Made by a program: the position numbers and the translations under genes. Shown here one piece after another: positions 40,388 to 52,720 of a DNA stretch of 64,000 bases. The DNA is taken from the NCBI RefSeq assembly GCF_963678635.1, contig NW_026971705.1, positions 1 to 64,000 on the forward strand, written 5' to 3'. Position 1 is the stretch's first letter, and each line of letters starts with the position of its first letter. The notes under the pieces are model-generated. The model was not told the origin of the DNA and did not search any database. It worked only from the letters and a program-made list of their open reading frames with translations. The DNA comes from Symsagittifera roscoffensis. Taxonomy: Eukaryota; Xenacoelomorpha; Acoela; Convolutidae.

Positions 40388-41900
40388 ATGGCAGACCGAT
40401 TCTGGAACTCCGTGCCCGCGGCTCTGAAGAAGCCCACTCTTGACGAGCTGTACAGACGCTTGAGGGACCTGGACTACACCCAGATAGACGAGAGAATGGC
40501 GGTGATGCTGAATGCGATCCTCCAGTTGGAGGACCAGGGTGAGTGCAGGGAGTCTGCGACGGAGGCTGTCTTGATGGTCGGCTACACCACCGAGGGCATA
40601 TCAAATCGAGAACAGACCAGATGGTTATCTTGGAAGGCGGATGGAGGAGTAAGGGGCTTTGACTTGGCAAGAAATCCTGGCCTGAGTAACAACACCGAAC
40701 ACGGCGCAGGAGAGTTCCCGCTACCGACGAGACCAACAGCAAGATCCACAGGCCAGAGCTCGAGTAAGGTGCCGTCGATGTCGCGAGCGCAACAGACGTT
40801 CGAGGTATATCCGGATCTGGGGGTTCTAAAGAAAGAGCTCGAGAAGGCGCTGAAGGAAAGGAATAAAGCGAACCTCGATCGGGATCAGGCGAAGCTGGAC
40901 AGGGAGAAGCTTCAGCTGGAGAGAGACCAGGCAGTCGACGAGCGAGATCAGACGTTGAAATTACTTGAGATGCTAAGGGCTGAACATCAGCAGGAGCTAA
41001 GGGTGCGGGAGAACGTCGCGAATCGTGATCAACTGAAGTCGGAGTTGGAAAGGATAGAACAGCGACAACGCGAGCTTGACGCACAGAAGGGAGCCAGGTC
41101 AAACGAACGGGTGGTGACCAGCTCGAGGCCAGAGTCGCGCATGGAGGTGGATGAAGCTCCCAGGGCTAGAGGACGGTTCAACCTTGACCGCGAGGCCAGA
41201 GAACACATGAGTGAAGGGTTGGAGGTCTGGATACCGAATGACGTGACGCCTTCCTTGCGCAACCTAGAGACACAACCTGTACGTCCTCTGATGGATGTGG
41301 TGTTACCAGGATATACCCCAACCTCGACCTCGAGTGGCAGTCAGGTGAGCGGCGCCTCATCGCGCCTGAAGGAGCTAGGCGAGAAATTGCAGCAGCAGAG
41401 TCGTGAAAGATCGACAAGGCCAGAGCTTCCCCCAACTTGGAGGGAACAGCCGGTCAGGAATGTCGTGATCACAAGCTATAAGAAGAATACAGAAGGGAAC
41501 TACCACAGGCACAATCGGCTGGACTGGAGTGCGGAACAGGGAGCCAGGAGGGACTGCTTCCATGACGCAGCCTGGGTGGAGTATCTAGCGCCACCTCGTG
41601 TGCCAGAGGGTGCAGTTCACCTAATTATAGGGGATAGCCTGGTGCGGGTGTTGACCCAGATACGGTCACATTGGCAGACAGGAGTCTTGAGTTTCGCTGG
41701 AGCTGCCACGCCACAGATGTTGGCAACCCTGGACATGCTAGGGATGACCAAAGTTTGCACAGTGACCCTGATGGTTGGGACCAACGACGTGTCAAGGGGA
41801 GAAGCGAGGAAAGTAACGAGGCTGTGCGACAAGATGAGCTGCCTTCTTGAGGAACTGAGGATCCAGATGGACCCCATCCTGCTGACGGTATGCACGGTCC
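40388..41900 (+). CDS. Third gene of Gypsy copy 1: coiled coil plus SGNH/GDSL-type hydrolase, cut by the block junction
   Basis: About 504 codons from the ATG at 40,388 to the junction at 41,900. An N-terminal helical region (residues 1-65) is followed by an FDLARNPGLSN block and a long coiled coil of charged heptads (about 150-240, KERNKANLDRDQAKLDRE). A linker and a C-terminal SGNH-like domain (about 415-504) come next. Block I is LIIGDSLVRVL, then SFAGAATPQML (block II Gly), then LMVGTNDVSRG (block III). SGNH enzymes hydrolyse esters or lipids. No signal peptide or membrane segment is seen, so it is not a classical env despite its position. The 3' end lies beyond the junction. Confidence 0.75.
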
Positions 41901-42449
41901 CTCCGCAAGTTAGCCACCTTCGGGTTACCTAGCCATTCTTTAAATTGCCTCCGATTCTGGCTTGCCGAACGCTGAGCGACACTCAGATGTAAATGTGCCC
42001 TGAGCAGATGCAGAGTGTTCTCCCAGGGAGTGCCACACACGCTAGTTTTTTGCTTTGCTTCAGTTGGACACTCAACTCTTTTTTACCGCGAAGACTGACC
42101 GGCCATCAGCCATGAAGAAGTTCAAGAGTCGCTTAGAGATCATGAGTGTCCTCAGCCGAAAATCATCCGGTCTCTCAGCTCCGATGTACAAACACTGTAT
42201 AAAGGTTATGTCAGATCAGGCGTTTTATAAGCGGCAGGGGTGTGGTACTTTTTCATCGCCGACACTAACAGCATGAAACTCGATAATGTCAACAATTCCG
42301 CCACGAGGATTATTGCAGGTCTGCCCGGTGGTTCATTTTCCATTGCTATTTGCACGGAAGCCGGAACACCTGCTGTCAAGTTGGTTGTCGAAGTTAAAAG
42401 TGAGTTTCACTTCAAAAAAACACCACCTTCATTGCATCATGACATCTAG
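41901..42449 (+). mobile_element. LINE 3' part, second copy
   Basis: Same as 20,427-20,975. Here the LINE has no 5' part, because the block starts inside its RT region. Confidence 0.8.
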
Positions 42450-43146
42450 AAGTTTCAGACCCAGATTAAATTTGAGAGGCGAGTTGATTTCCGAGATTAC
42501 TGAAGATCGAGAAGCAACTTTGTCAATTCAAAAACCCCAACAAACGACACTTTTAACCAGCTGTTCAGACGACGGTCGACACAAGACAAGAAAACCTCTA
42601 CCTGAAGCAAGCCAATCAGAACCCTTTCCACGCATGGTGCACCAACGGCAAAATGAAGGAAGAGCGGCAATGAAGATTTTGAAAAAGGCAGGGGTTCAAA
42701 AACTTAAGACTCAATCGCTCAAAATTTTTTTTGATGACAATGAATTTTTATGGCAAATTTTTAATTTTCGTCTAAATGGGCGTCTCTTAAGTATTGTAGG
42801 TTTAGTGGGCGCTCGGTAAATTTATAAAGATTTTTTAATGCTTGTACTTGCGTTTCTCGACTTTTATTGCAATAATGAATGTACCAGTTGATAGAAAAGG
42901 TTCAATTTCATCATTTAACCATATTTAATTTTAAATGTCATGTTTGTTTTCATGAGAAAAAAAATCATTTTTTAAAAATCTTTTTCAGTTGTTTCCTACT
43001 CATTTTTCGTTCGCTTGCAATCCTGTTCTTTCGTAAATCGCAAAAGATGTGAAGCTCCACTATGGCTCTGTAGATAAGCTGTAGATGTCGAATAAGCTAT
43101 TCGTCGAAGATGCGAGCCATGGAAAGTGTAGACCGTGTTTCAGCGG

Positions 43147-46100
43147 TGTAACATTTGCCGGGAAGTACATATCGACTGAAAATAAAGCTAGGTTGTAAAA
43201 CGACTGGCTAGCGTCTTAGCACAGCTCTACATGTTTTTAACCGTCTCTGCATTGAGCTCGCTATTTTCGCAGGTAAATAATTTAATTTGAGCCTTCTGGC
43301 CGAAGCTGGAAACACTAACGTTTTTGACGACCCGATGTTAAAAGAGCCACAAAAGGAACTGGCTTCGTTGTGTGGCTCTTTTAACATCGGGTCGTCAAAA
43401 ACGTTAGTGTTTCCGGCTTCGGCCAGAAGGCTCAGATTAACTTAGTTACCTGCGAAAATAGTGAGCTCATGGCTGGGTCTCAGTAATACCAGACCACGAG
43501 GTCACTCCTAAAAACAGGGCTACTAATTATTTATTATTTTACTACTTTTTTTTGTTCAGTAGATAAAAATTATCATTCCCATCGGAGATGGATCAAACCT
43601 TTCCCTCAAATCCTAGCTTCTCATACTCTGAAAATGAATTTGATGTTAATTAAATTCAACTCAGGACATTCGGGGAAGCTAAAAGTTATTAAAATAAAGA
43701 GTTACATTTCTCTCCCGAGACCCTTCCGGATTCTTGAATCCGGACGAACAACAGTATTGTCTCTTTCCGGAAGGCTGGTCACGTCGTCCTAACACTTTTT
43801 CTGGTTCTCGGAAGTTGCTTCGTAACGATTGTAGCGGCACAATCGTTACAACTCGGAATGGTTTTCAATCACTCTAATATTTGTTTTTCTCGTATTTTTT
43901 CTCGCCTTGTCTCTCCACGAATATCGTTATTATGTTTTTTGCAGTTTCAGTTTTCGCGAAAAATAAAACTGCTACGTGTCTTTCACGCCCAAACCAAAGA
44001 TTTAAAAATTAGCATGTCAGGCCAAATTAACCATTCCTGATTCGTTTAATCGTCCAATTAGCACCACTAACTCATCAAAACCGCCAATCTTCCCACTCAT
44101 ATGCCACAATAAAAATTCGACTTCAAAATGCATTTTGAAGGCATTATAGTCGAATGTCACATACTCCCCGGACAGCCCTGTCAATGTCCTCATTGAGTCT
44201 CGCAATATTCATCAAAATGGTACAGTGCCATCGAACAGAGTTTACAAAATACATGAAATCACTTTTATCCACATCACAGCGACTCACCGCAGAATATAAA
44301 TGGCATCATACTACACTGCTATAGCCTTCCAATTTTTTTCACTGATCTGCATTTTCAAGGATATGACTTAAGATAAAACATCTTTTCTGACTTTTAATGC
44401 CAATGTCTTGATTTAAAACTTTTTTCTTATGTTTAAAAAGTGTTGGGACGCAGGATGGTCCAGCCACCCAACAAACTAAAATTATCCTTCTATGCTTCTT
44501 CCTTCGGAAATTCAGTTGTTATTGGTCCAGAATGTTAATATTAAGGAACTTGGTGGCTAGAAGGAACAATGAAATAATCTCCCTCTTCAACAAATTACCC
44601 AAGCACTTCATATCACCACAAAGTTGGTTCATATCAGTCGTCTTAGTTTTTTAAATACAATCATGCAGGCTAGAATGTTTGATACACTCTTTTCTCAAGC
44701 CTCTCTAGATAAATGGTAAGTGTCTGTAAAGCCATTAACTAAAATTAAAATGCAAATATATAAATGCAACAAATTCCTAAATTCAAAAATCAACTAAAAA
44801 TTTTCTTTCATTCAGTTTAAATTGCAAGCTTAGTTGCTTAGTTTCTCGTTTGAGTTTTTCTCACATAAACAATTCTGAGTTTTAACATCTTCTCCTTCGT
44901 TGCTTCTTTGTTCACTTCCTTGTTCACTTCTTTCTTTTCTTTTGTGTTTTCGTCGTTTAGAAGTTCTAAGACTTCTAATTTCTTCTAATTTTTCTCTTTT
45001 TTGCATCTTGTTTTCCGGTCAATTGTCAATGTTCCTTCTCCTCCTGCTGCGACATTGGTTCCGCACTTTCAGTTTCAGTGTCTTGCATCACGTCGGTGGC
45101 TATTCCTACGCTGTTGGAGGCAGTGCTTCAACACTTCTGCTCTTCTACCCTTTGTTTGCAACAAGGTAGAGGATCTACGCTCGTCTCCTTGTTTCTGCAG
45201 AAGCTGTTGTGGAGGCACAACGTCACGTTTCTTTCTAGGTCTTCCTTCAACATTTCTTATCTTTCTCTCCTGTCGGTGTTAAAGTTCTCGTGCTCATCGG
45301 AACGATGCAGACGGTCAGTATCGCGCACTTGAACTTCTGCCAGATAGTGGTAAATAGGCATACCATCATTAATTCCCATTGAGCTTCCTCCTCATCCGAG
45401 CTCCTGGACACAATATTCGTGCCTATTAAGATCAATATATTCGGAATTCTCCTTGGGTTTATCAGTTCCACCATTCGATGTAGCTGGACTATCGTGGCGC
45501 CTCCAAAGGCCATCACTGTGGTGATCCACGAGGTCCTCAAGTTCTGTAGAACTCTCACCAAACTGTCGCCCAGTACTAAATGTGATGTCCCGAGTGGCGT
45601 TTGCTGCATGTTTACTGCTGGACTCCAAGTCGATCGATTGAAACATGCTCGCATGTCCGTGTCTGGAACTCCAGTAAAGTTTTTCTTCACCTGGTTGTTT
45701 TTCTGTACATCAAACACTCGGGACACTTTTTTCATTGGATTCTTCCTTATCTTCCTGTCCGGGACTTTAGAGGTCGTCTTTGTCGGTCTCGTTGTGGTGT
45801 CAGCTCCCGTTCTCCATATCTTTTCTTGGGAGAGCTCCATTCTGCCTGTATAGTCAATCGTTCCATAGGGTGAAATCACCCCGGAACCTGGCGCACTCCT
45901 GTTAGCTACAAGTCGTCCAGCCGTTTCTATCAGCTTTTGCACCGTCTGTTCCACGACTGGGTCACCTAGGGTTTCACTCGGGTCCGGGATTGTTACCCTG
46001 CCTGCTGCTGTCGGAACTCGTACTTCTGTCGTTTGACTAAGTTCGCAAGGCGTTAGAAGCTCCATCGGGGACTGCCCACGAGAAACATCCCTTGCGGGTA

Positions 46101-49100
46101 TTGTTCTTTCCACTGCTGTCTTCCGATCGCTCCTTATAATCTCGCCTCAAACGTTCTATTTCCTCGCCCTGCTTCTTATTGCAATCCTCAAACAGTCTTT
46201 TCAATATATCTCTCTTCTTCCTCACTGAGCAAAGTCTTGGTCACTCGATCCAATTCTCTCTTCGTTTCACTTAGCTCTTGTAGATCTTGCATCGTCTCGT
46301 TCGTTTGGACTTCCTCTTCTACTCTCACCCTCTTTGGTGGCACAGCTGCTCTCAGTTGGGAACTAGACAAGGCTGCCTCGCTGTTCATCTCCTGATGCAT
46401 CCTTCTCAATCCAGGCAGAGGGTTAGTTGGGAGAGGCATCTCACGCGGTTGATGGGTCCTGGAATTTCCCAATCCAGGCTCGTTCGCCAAGTCACTTCCT
46501 GAGAGAGTTCCCCGTTTCTCCACCTCGTTACCCTCATGTTTGGGCGGTCTAGTACTCCTTGTTGTCCAAATACTGCCATCAGTAAGACTTCCGTGGGGCG
46601 GTCCCCACGATTATCGTGCACTAAGATGTTTGTCAAGGCGACCAGCAACATGACCACCTTTTGGTTCTCCAGAGCGAGAGGACCCAGAGGTGCTCAATTG
46701 GTAAAAATAGGACCCCTCCTGATTGGCAAACCCCTCCGTGTTTGTAAAAATAACTTTTCCGGGGCGTTTAAAAATCACACTTGAGACCCTTCCTGATACG
46801 GTCACCGAGTCTTTAATGCTATATGAACTAACTAAGAAGGGTGCATTCCGGCCCTAGACCCTTCCGGATTGAAGGAAGCTGCTTTTTTGACTATTCTCCT
46901 TAACTGTGAAGGGTCTTAAAACTAGCTTAGTTTTAACTCGACTAAAGTTTTCTGGGTTCCCTAGCACCCAATTTTGGTCGAGAACAGCGTAAAATTGCCT
47001 TAATCAACCGTTACTACCCTTTAGGAGGGGTAAAAGTGCTTTCCAAAAAAAAAATTGCGCAAAACGTGAAGGGTCAACCTTCACAAACTGGTAATTTTGC
47101 TAAAAACAACCTGAAATATTTTCTATGCTTGCTTTTTCTAATAATTGGAGGCTTTTTGAGTAAGCTCACCTAATTTTCGATCTAATGGTTCCAAGATCAA
47201 CTGGATCTGTCCAGTAGTTCCAAAGTTATTAGACAAAACTAAGGTTCATAAATTTTCTCACTTATAGGTTCCGCCTACCTTTTTTTCGCAATTCTTGTCT
47301 GATTGACCTGAAAATTATTGATCCGAGCTCAAAAGGCTTATACTTTTCTAGTTCAATGCAAAAACCCCGGTCAAAAACGTTCCAGCTGAAAAACCTTGCC
47401 AAAAACAATGCTATTTGGACCCTTCCGGATTGACCAAGACTAAAAATCAAACAAGTTAAGATCAATTTCTCTGGGACCCGAAAGGTTATTGCAAACGGGT
47501 TTCAAAACCTGTCGATTCACTAGTGAACAATGTCCAAACAACACTTTTTACTGTTCTAATGCAAAAACTTCAAAAAAAAAATTTTTGTAGCGTTTAGTTT
47601 CTTTAAAAATCAAGTAAAATTCGTTTTCGGTTCCCAAATAGTTCCAACCACTTCCGAAATAAAATTAACCGGTTCCACTAAGTATACTGGTACAGTTACA
47701 ATGTAACTCACTAATTTAGGGCTTTTTTTCCGTTTCATAAAATATCAATATCTCAAAAATCGCGATTTGTGGCTGTATAAATAGTAATACTAGTAATATT
47801 ATACCCCTCCGGGTTTATTCAATATCCGAATTAAGGAGATGCTTAACTCGGAAATTGGCAACTAGGTGGAGGCTCACTTCAGTGCAGTCACTGTCGAGCC
47901 CCCCATAGATTGATACTTTAATTTTTGTACCAAAAGGGATACAAAACTTAATACCGATACGCAACAGTCGATTGTAGTTGTCCTTGAGATCCTTCCTGCT
48001 ACTCCGTGCACTGCTTGCCGGATCAGTCTTCCGTTCTCTTCCTAAGACCTTTCCGGATTGAGCGCAAATTAGCATTAACGTGCTAAAATATTCAAACAAC
48101 CCTACAATACAAGCACCAGAAATGGGCCACAATTTCAATCGTAACAATCGTCTTTGATAAAAATGCCTGTAACAACGATATATCAAACAACAACAAACGG
48201 GAAGGTTGGATCACATTTTGTCTGGGGGATGATTTCTACTGATTTTATATTTTTATTGATTTTGTTTTCGTTTTTTTATATGTTTTTTGTTTTTTCTTAC
48301 GTACTATACTACTTTTTTTTGGTTTCTTGGATATCGTTGAGTGTTTTTGCTTATATATCACTCAGGGAACGACGGACCGTGAATCCCCCCGACCTTCCTG
48401 ATACGTGAATTTTTGGTCTTAATTAGGTTAAAAGCTAGCTTCGGGAATCCGGAAGGCTTCCGCATTCCAAATTACCCTTTCGCCCCTGTAATAAGGGCCT
48501 TATTTGGAGCATCCACTCGGCTCGGAGTGCTCGTTGGCGGTTCTGCCGGTCTTGATGCTAAAAAAGAATAACACCCAGGAGCGCCATAAAAGGATCTATG
48601 TAACATTCGTTCGGAAGTACAAATTGACAGAAAACTAAGCTATGTTGTAAAACGACTGACTAGCGTCTGAACGCCGCTCTACATGTTTTCCACCGTCTCT
48701 GCCAAAACCGGTACTTTGTCAAAATTAAAAGACAAAAACGTTACTGTTTCCGGCTTCGGCCAGAACGCTCAGAATAATTTAATTACATGCGAAAATAGTG
48801 AGCTCATGGCTGGGTCTCAGTATCCCCAGACAACGAGATCACTCCTAATTACTATTGTTTTTGTTGAGTAGATGAAAAACATCATTACCATCGGAGATGG
48901 ATGAACCCTTTCCCTCAACTCCTAGCTTCTCATACTCTGAAAATGAGTTTGATGTTAATTAAATTCAACTCAGGATATACCGGGATGCTAAAAGTTATTA
49001 AAATAAAGAGTTACAGTTCTCTCCCGAGACCCTTCTGGATTCTTGAATCTTGACGAAGAACAGTCTTGTCTCTTTCCGGAAGGCTGGTCACGTCGTCCCA

Positions 49101-49470
49101 ACACCTTTCCTGGTTCTCGGAAGTTGCTTTGTAACGATTGCAGCGGCACAATCGTTACAACTCGGATTGGTTGTCAATCACTGTAATATTCGTTTCTCTC
49201 GTATTTAATTCTCGTTTTGTCTCTCTCCACGAATATCGTTTTGTTTTTCGCAGTTTCAGTTGTCGCGGAAAAAAAAGGTGCCACATGTCTTTCACGCCCA
49301 AATCAAAAATTTAGAAATTAGCATGTCAGGCCATATTAACCATTCCTGATTCGTTCAATCGTCCAATTAGCACCACTAACTCATCAAAACCGCCAATCTT
49401 CCAACTCAGATGCCACAATAAAAATTCGAATTCGAAATGATTTTTGAAGACATACTGGTCGAATGTCACA
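43147..49470 (-). mobile_element. Minus-strand LTR element, second copy, broken
   Basis: Copy of 21,673-27,996: LTRs at 43,147-44,161 and 48,599-49,470, hairpin at 43,253-43,469, third-gene relict at 45,247-46,657. All features described for the first copy apply. Confidence 0.72.
45247..46657 (-). pseudogene. Relict third gene with SGNH-like domain, second copy
   Basis: Same sequence as 23,773-25,183: coiled-coil-like region and SGNH blocks (LVLGDSLVRVL, LILIGTN) of the older antisense LTR element. Confidence 0.68.
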
Positions 49471-49708
49471 CGAAGGTTATTAACCTGTGGTAAAAGTCTT
49501 TTAATTTCAAGCAACTTCTGGAGACAAGGTCTTTTCACTGTTTAATTCAATTCTATTTTAATTCTTTTAATTCTTCGCAATCTCATTTGAACTGTAAATG
49601 CTATCGACTTGGCGCGTTTATTGCTGTCAATATATTTATTCTGTAAAATACAACTTTTAAGGAGACTTTTTTTTGAGTATTATTAGTGGTAGCGAAATCT
49701 TTCACTTT

Positions 49709-50192
49709 GTAATTCATATGGCATGTGTGGGGATGAGGTACTAACAACCCTATATAAAGCCCTAGTGAGAACGCACCTGGAATACGCAAATCAGTGTTGG
49801 AAACCATACCTGAAAAAGGACAAGATCATGATTGAGGGAAAACCAAAAAGGACAAGATCATGATTGAGTACGTTCAACGGCGGGCGACAAGACTGGTCGC
49901 AAACATACAAAAACTTAGTTACCCGGAAAGACTGAAAGCTCTGAAACTGCCAACGCTGGAGTATAGAAGGAAGCGCGGAAGAATGATAGAAGTCTTCAAA
50001 ATTTTGAATGGAATGTACGATGCCGCAGCAACGGAAGGACTGTTTACGATCAATGAAAGAGACACCCGAGGAAACCCGTACAAAATTTTAACGAGGAAAA
50101 CCAAAACAACAGCAAGACAAAACTTCTTCACTATCGCAAACATTAACGACTGGAACTCATTGCCTGAAAGAATAATATCGAGCGAGAACGTC
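49709..50192 (+). mobile_element. LINE 3' fragment, second copy
   Basis: Same as 28,235-28,718, again ended by the start of the Gypsy LTR. Confidence 0.78.
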
Positions 50193-51096
50193 TGTGCCAG
50201 TCGGTCATATTTGGAAGTTTGACCTTGAGAGAAGCAAAAAACACTTGATTTTGGAGTGAAATTTAAATTTTTAAAATTTCGAATGGAACCTGTCATGCAC
50301 GATTTTCTCGCGATAACTGAAAATCAGAAAAGAGAAGTCAGAACAATCGAGTGACAATCGCGGGAAAGTTGCTAGAAAAATCAGTGGGAAATTGCTATTC
50401 GCAATTTCAGTAGCGATAATAATCTAGAGTAGAGCTGTCCCATCTAGAAGAGAGACGAGCGCATCCCCACGAACTGGATCGTTGTGATTGGAGTATTATT
50501 CTAAACTGGACTAGAGTGAACCTTCGGTGGAAAGGTGGACAGCTAGAGTGTCCCAATGGTTCACGAGAACTAACATTCTAGAGTACAAACTTGTTCTTGT
50601 TATTAAAACTGACAAACATTAAACTCATTTTAGTTACTTTATTGATTCTTGAGTTGCACACCGACTTATTTACTTCCTGATTCTTGAGCGTGCTACAATG
50701 TGAGTACTAATTTAAATTTCTAGAGTGTGTTTTATAATTTTTATGTTGAGGTAAGGCGAGTTTTAGGTTGATCCATCTGAAATGGATCAAAGTTCCACTG
50801 TCTAATAAAAAGTAACTTAACGGATTGTTCCGACCCGGTTTTTAACGGCGTTCATGTATTTTGGGTATCTAGAGACCTGAGTATGGGGACGTTATTAATT
50901 CTAGAGTGGGGGGGATATTTTAGTAGTAGCCTTTAAGCTGTAACGGGTCGTGGTCTCGTGTCACAAGCGAACCGAATTGGCTCCGGCTGATTTGAGGTGG
51001 AAAAACACAAGAGATAGTGTCCCTGACTCTTGAGCCAATAGTTATAGGGCCTATTTTTTTAAGCCTCATGTGTGACTGCAGTAGACGAATGTTACA
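50193..51096 (+). repeat. Putative 5' LTR of Gypsy copy 2
   Basis: One substitution from the LTR of copy 1 (position 50,740). Right end CGAATGTTACA; the left end is inferred by resemblance to the older family's LTR start. The near identity contrasts with the diverged element bodies. Confidence 0.6.
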
Positions 51097-51124
51097 TAGT
51101 GTTTTTATGGCGCTCCTGGGTGTT

Positions 51125-52720
51125 TACGACATCAAGACTACGGAGTCGAACCCACATGAGACAGCTTCGGGCTGAATGCCCATTCTAGAGTACCGGCGGT
51201 ACGGTTCGGCAGGAACGTGCAAACCTTCCGGTTGTACCGTGATAGCTTTTTAAGAAAACTCGAGAAAACTTCCTGGTACGCTTTCCGAACGAGGCTTAGC
51301 TAACAGAGTAAAGGGAGCAACTAGGGGGACAAAAACACGAGCAAAAAGACAAAAAGCAAAACAAAAACCAAAAAAGAATAGAAAAAGGAACAAAAAACCA
51401 TAAAACGAAAAAAGACAGTGATTTTGACACCAGATTAGTTGGATCAAACCTATATATTAATTAAATAGTATACCCATACTGTTTTACAAGTTCGATCGTT
51501 TCGATCAACCTAGTAATTTAACCCAGTAACCTTAATAAAGAGCCCGAGTGTGGGGCGTTGTCAAGGGTTTTCAGATAGCTTGGAACTTAGCTGGACAACA
51601 AGGAGACTTGACTGGAAGAGGTGACCAGCCGAGTGGGAAAGTGGTTCAGGAGCACTTGAGCTGAACCAATAGGAGACTCGACTGGAAGAGGTGACCGGCC
51701 GAGTGGGAAAGTGGTTCAGGAACACTTGAGCTGAACCATTAGGAGACTGGACTGGAACAGGTGACCAGTCGAGTGGGAAAGCAGCCAAGAAGGATTTGGC
51801 AAATCTCGAGTTCGCAAGTTGGGCAGAACGGGTATCGTTAAAATCCAAATTACATTATAGGAGATAAGTGTAAAATTGGATAAGCGAAATCCCCCGGTTT
51901 TGAGGAACGTTTTTACTTGAGCAGGCCTGGAGACAGGTCTACGGTTTTCTCTTGAGAGGTTTAGCACCCGGCGCTTAAGGTGATTTTAGGCTTAAGAAGG
52001 GGGGCTAAAACAGGGGGAAGTTAGAAGGGGGGCTGGTTAAGTTAGAGGTTGGCGGTTGTAAATTGTAAAAAGGGGAGAAATTAGAGTAACTAATTGGTCG
52101 ACATCGTTGATTTAGTTACATTAGTCATTTACACGCGTTGGTCATAGGAAACGGATATCCAAAATTGGAATTAGGTTAAGGTAGGTACCCTGGTCGGATC
52201 GGCAGGGGGGAACGGACATAGACAGTTTTTGTGATACCCCATAAGATCGCTAGCAGGGGGGAAGGAAACGCGTGGCAACTAGGTACCAGACATTTTTTTT
52301 TCTCGACAAAAGGTAGACATTGGTCACCTTTGAATTTTAGGTGGGCTCATTTTTCAGTTTTTATTACTTTCTCTGGATTGGATTTTTTGTTGCATTTTGG
52401 GGAGGATTTGTGTTTAGTTTTTATACGAACAGGTGATCACAAGATACCTGCGCACAGGTTTTGGTCTCAAGTTGCTTGGAACATTGAAATAGAGGTAACT
52501 AAAAAGAAATAAGAAAAAAAGGGGGGTCAGCATTTGGCTTTTAAGAGAGGGTTTTTGGGGAAATTTTACTAGAGCTTGAGTGGTGGTACAAGGTACAGTG
52601 AATCAAGAAGTCCCCATAACGAAGAAGAGAGAAGTCCCACCGCTCAGACGCTTGTCAACAGCCTTGGGACAGTGCCAAAGAAGTCCTGGGACAGTGTTGG
52701 ACCAGAACAGTCTTGATACA
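51125..52720 (+). other. Leader of Gypsy copy 2, absent from copy 1 after 51,186
   Basis: No coding gene supported. It contains a 70-bp tandem repeat (51,601-51,787), a G-rich stretch near 51,990-52,080, and a polypyrimidine-poor region up to the minisatellite. Copy 1 lacks the corresponding 1.5 kb. Confidence 0.6.
51601..51787. repeat. 70-bp tandem repeat, about 2.7 units
   Basis: Units begin at 51,601, 51,671 and 51,741 with AGGAGACTNGACTGGAA. Each contains GTGACC, CCGAGTGGGAAAG and, in the first two, a GGTTCAGG...CTGAACC inverted pair that could fold. Confidence 0.92.

Larger units (their letters stand above)
28719..41900 (+). mobile_element. Ty3/Gypsy LTR element, copy 1 (macro-domain and SGNH family), 3' end missing
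   Basis: Order: 5' LTR (28,719-29,622), primer-binding-like site, minisatellite leader, gag-pol (30,429-39,884), splice acceptor (about 40,174), third gene (from 40,388). The 3' side stops at 41,900 where the second copy of the 9.3-kb block starts, so no 3' LTR is present. RT before integrase and a GPY/F motif after it place it in Ty3/Gypsy. It looks nearly whole apart from the cut 3' side, with about two breaks. Young judging by intact long frames. Confidence 0.87.
41901..51186. repeat. Duplicated block, copy B (9,286 bp)
   Basis: Second copy of 20,427-29,712, offset 21,474, two substitutions seen. The left edge abuts the third gene of Gypsy copy 1. CTCCGCAAG is the first shared sequence; the preceding bases differ. 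The right edge passes into leader sequence of Gypsy copy 2 that copy 1 does not have. Confidence 0.95.

Noticed and set aside
40388-41900. Calling the third gene an envelope glycoprotein
   Set aside because: No signal peptide, membrane segment or Cys-rich ectodomain; motifs fit an SGNH hydrolase instead.
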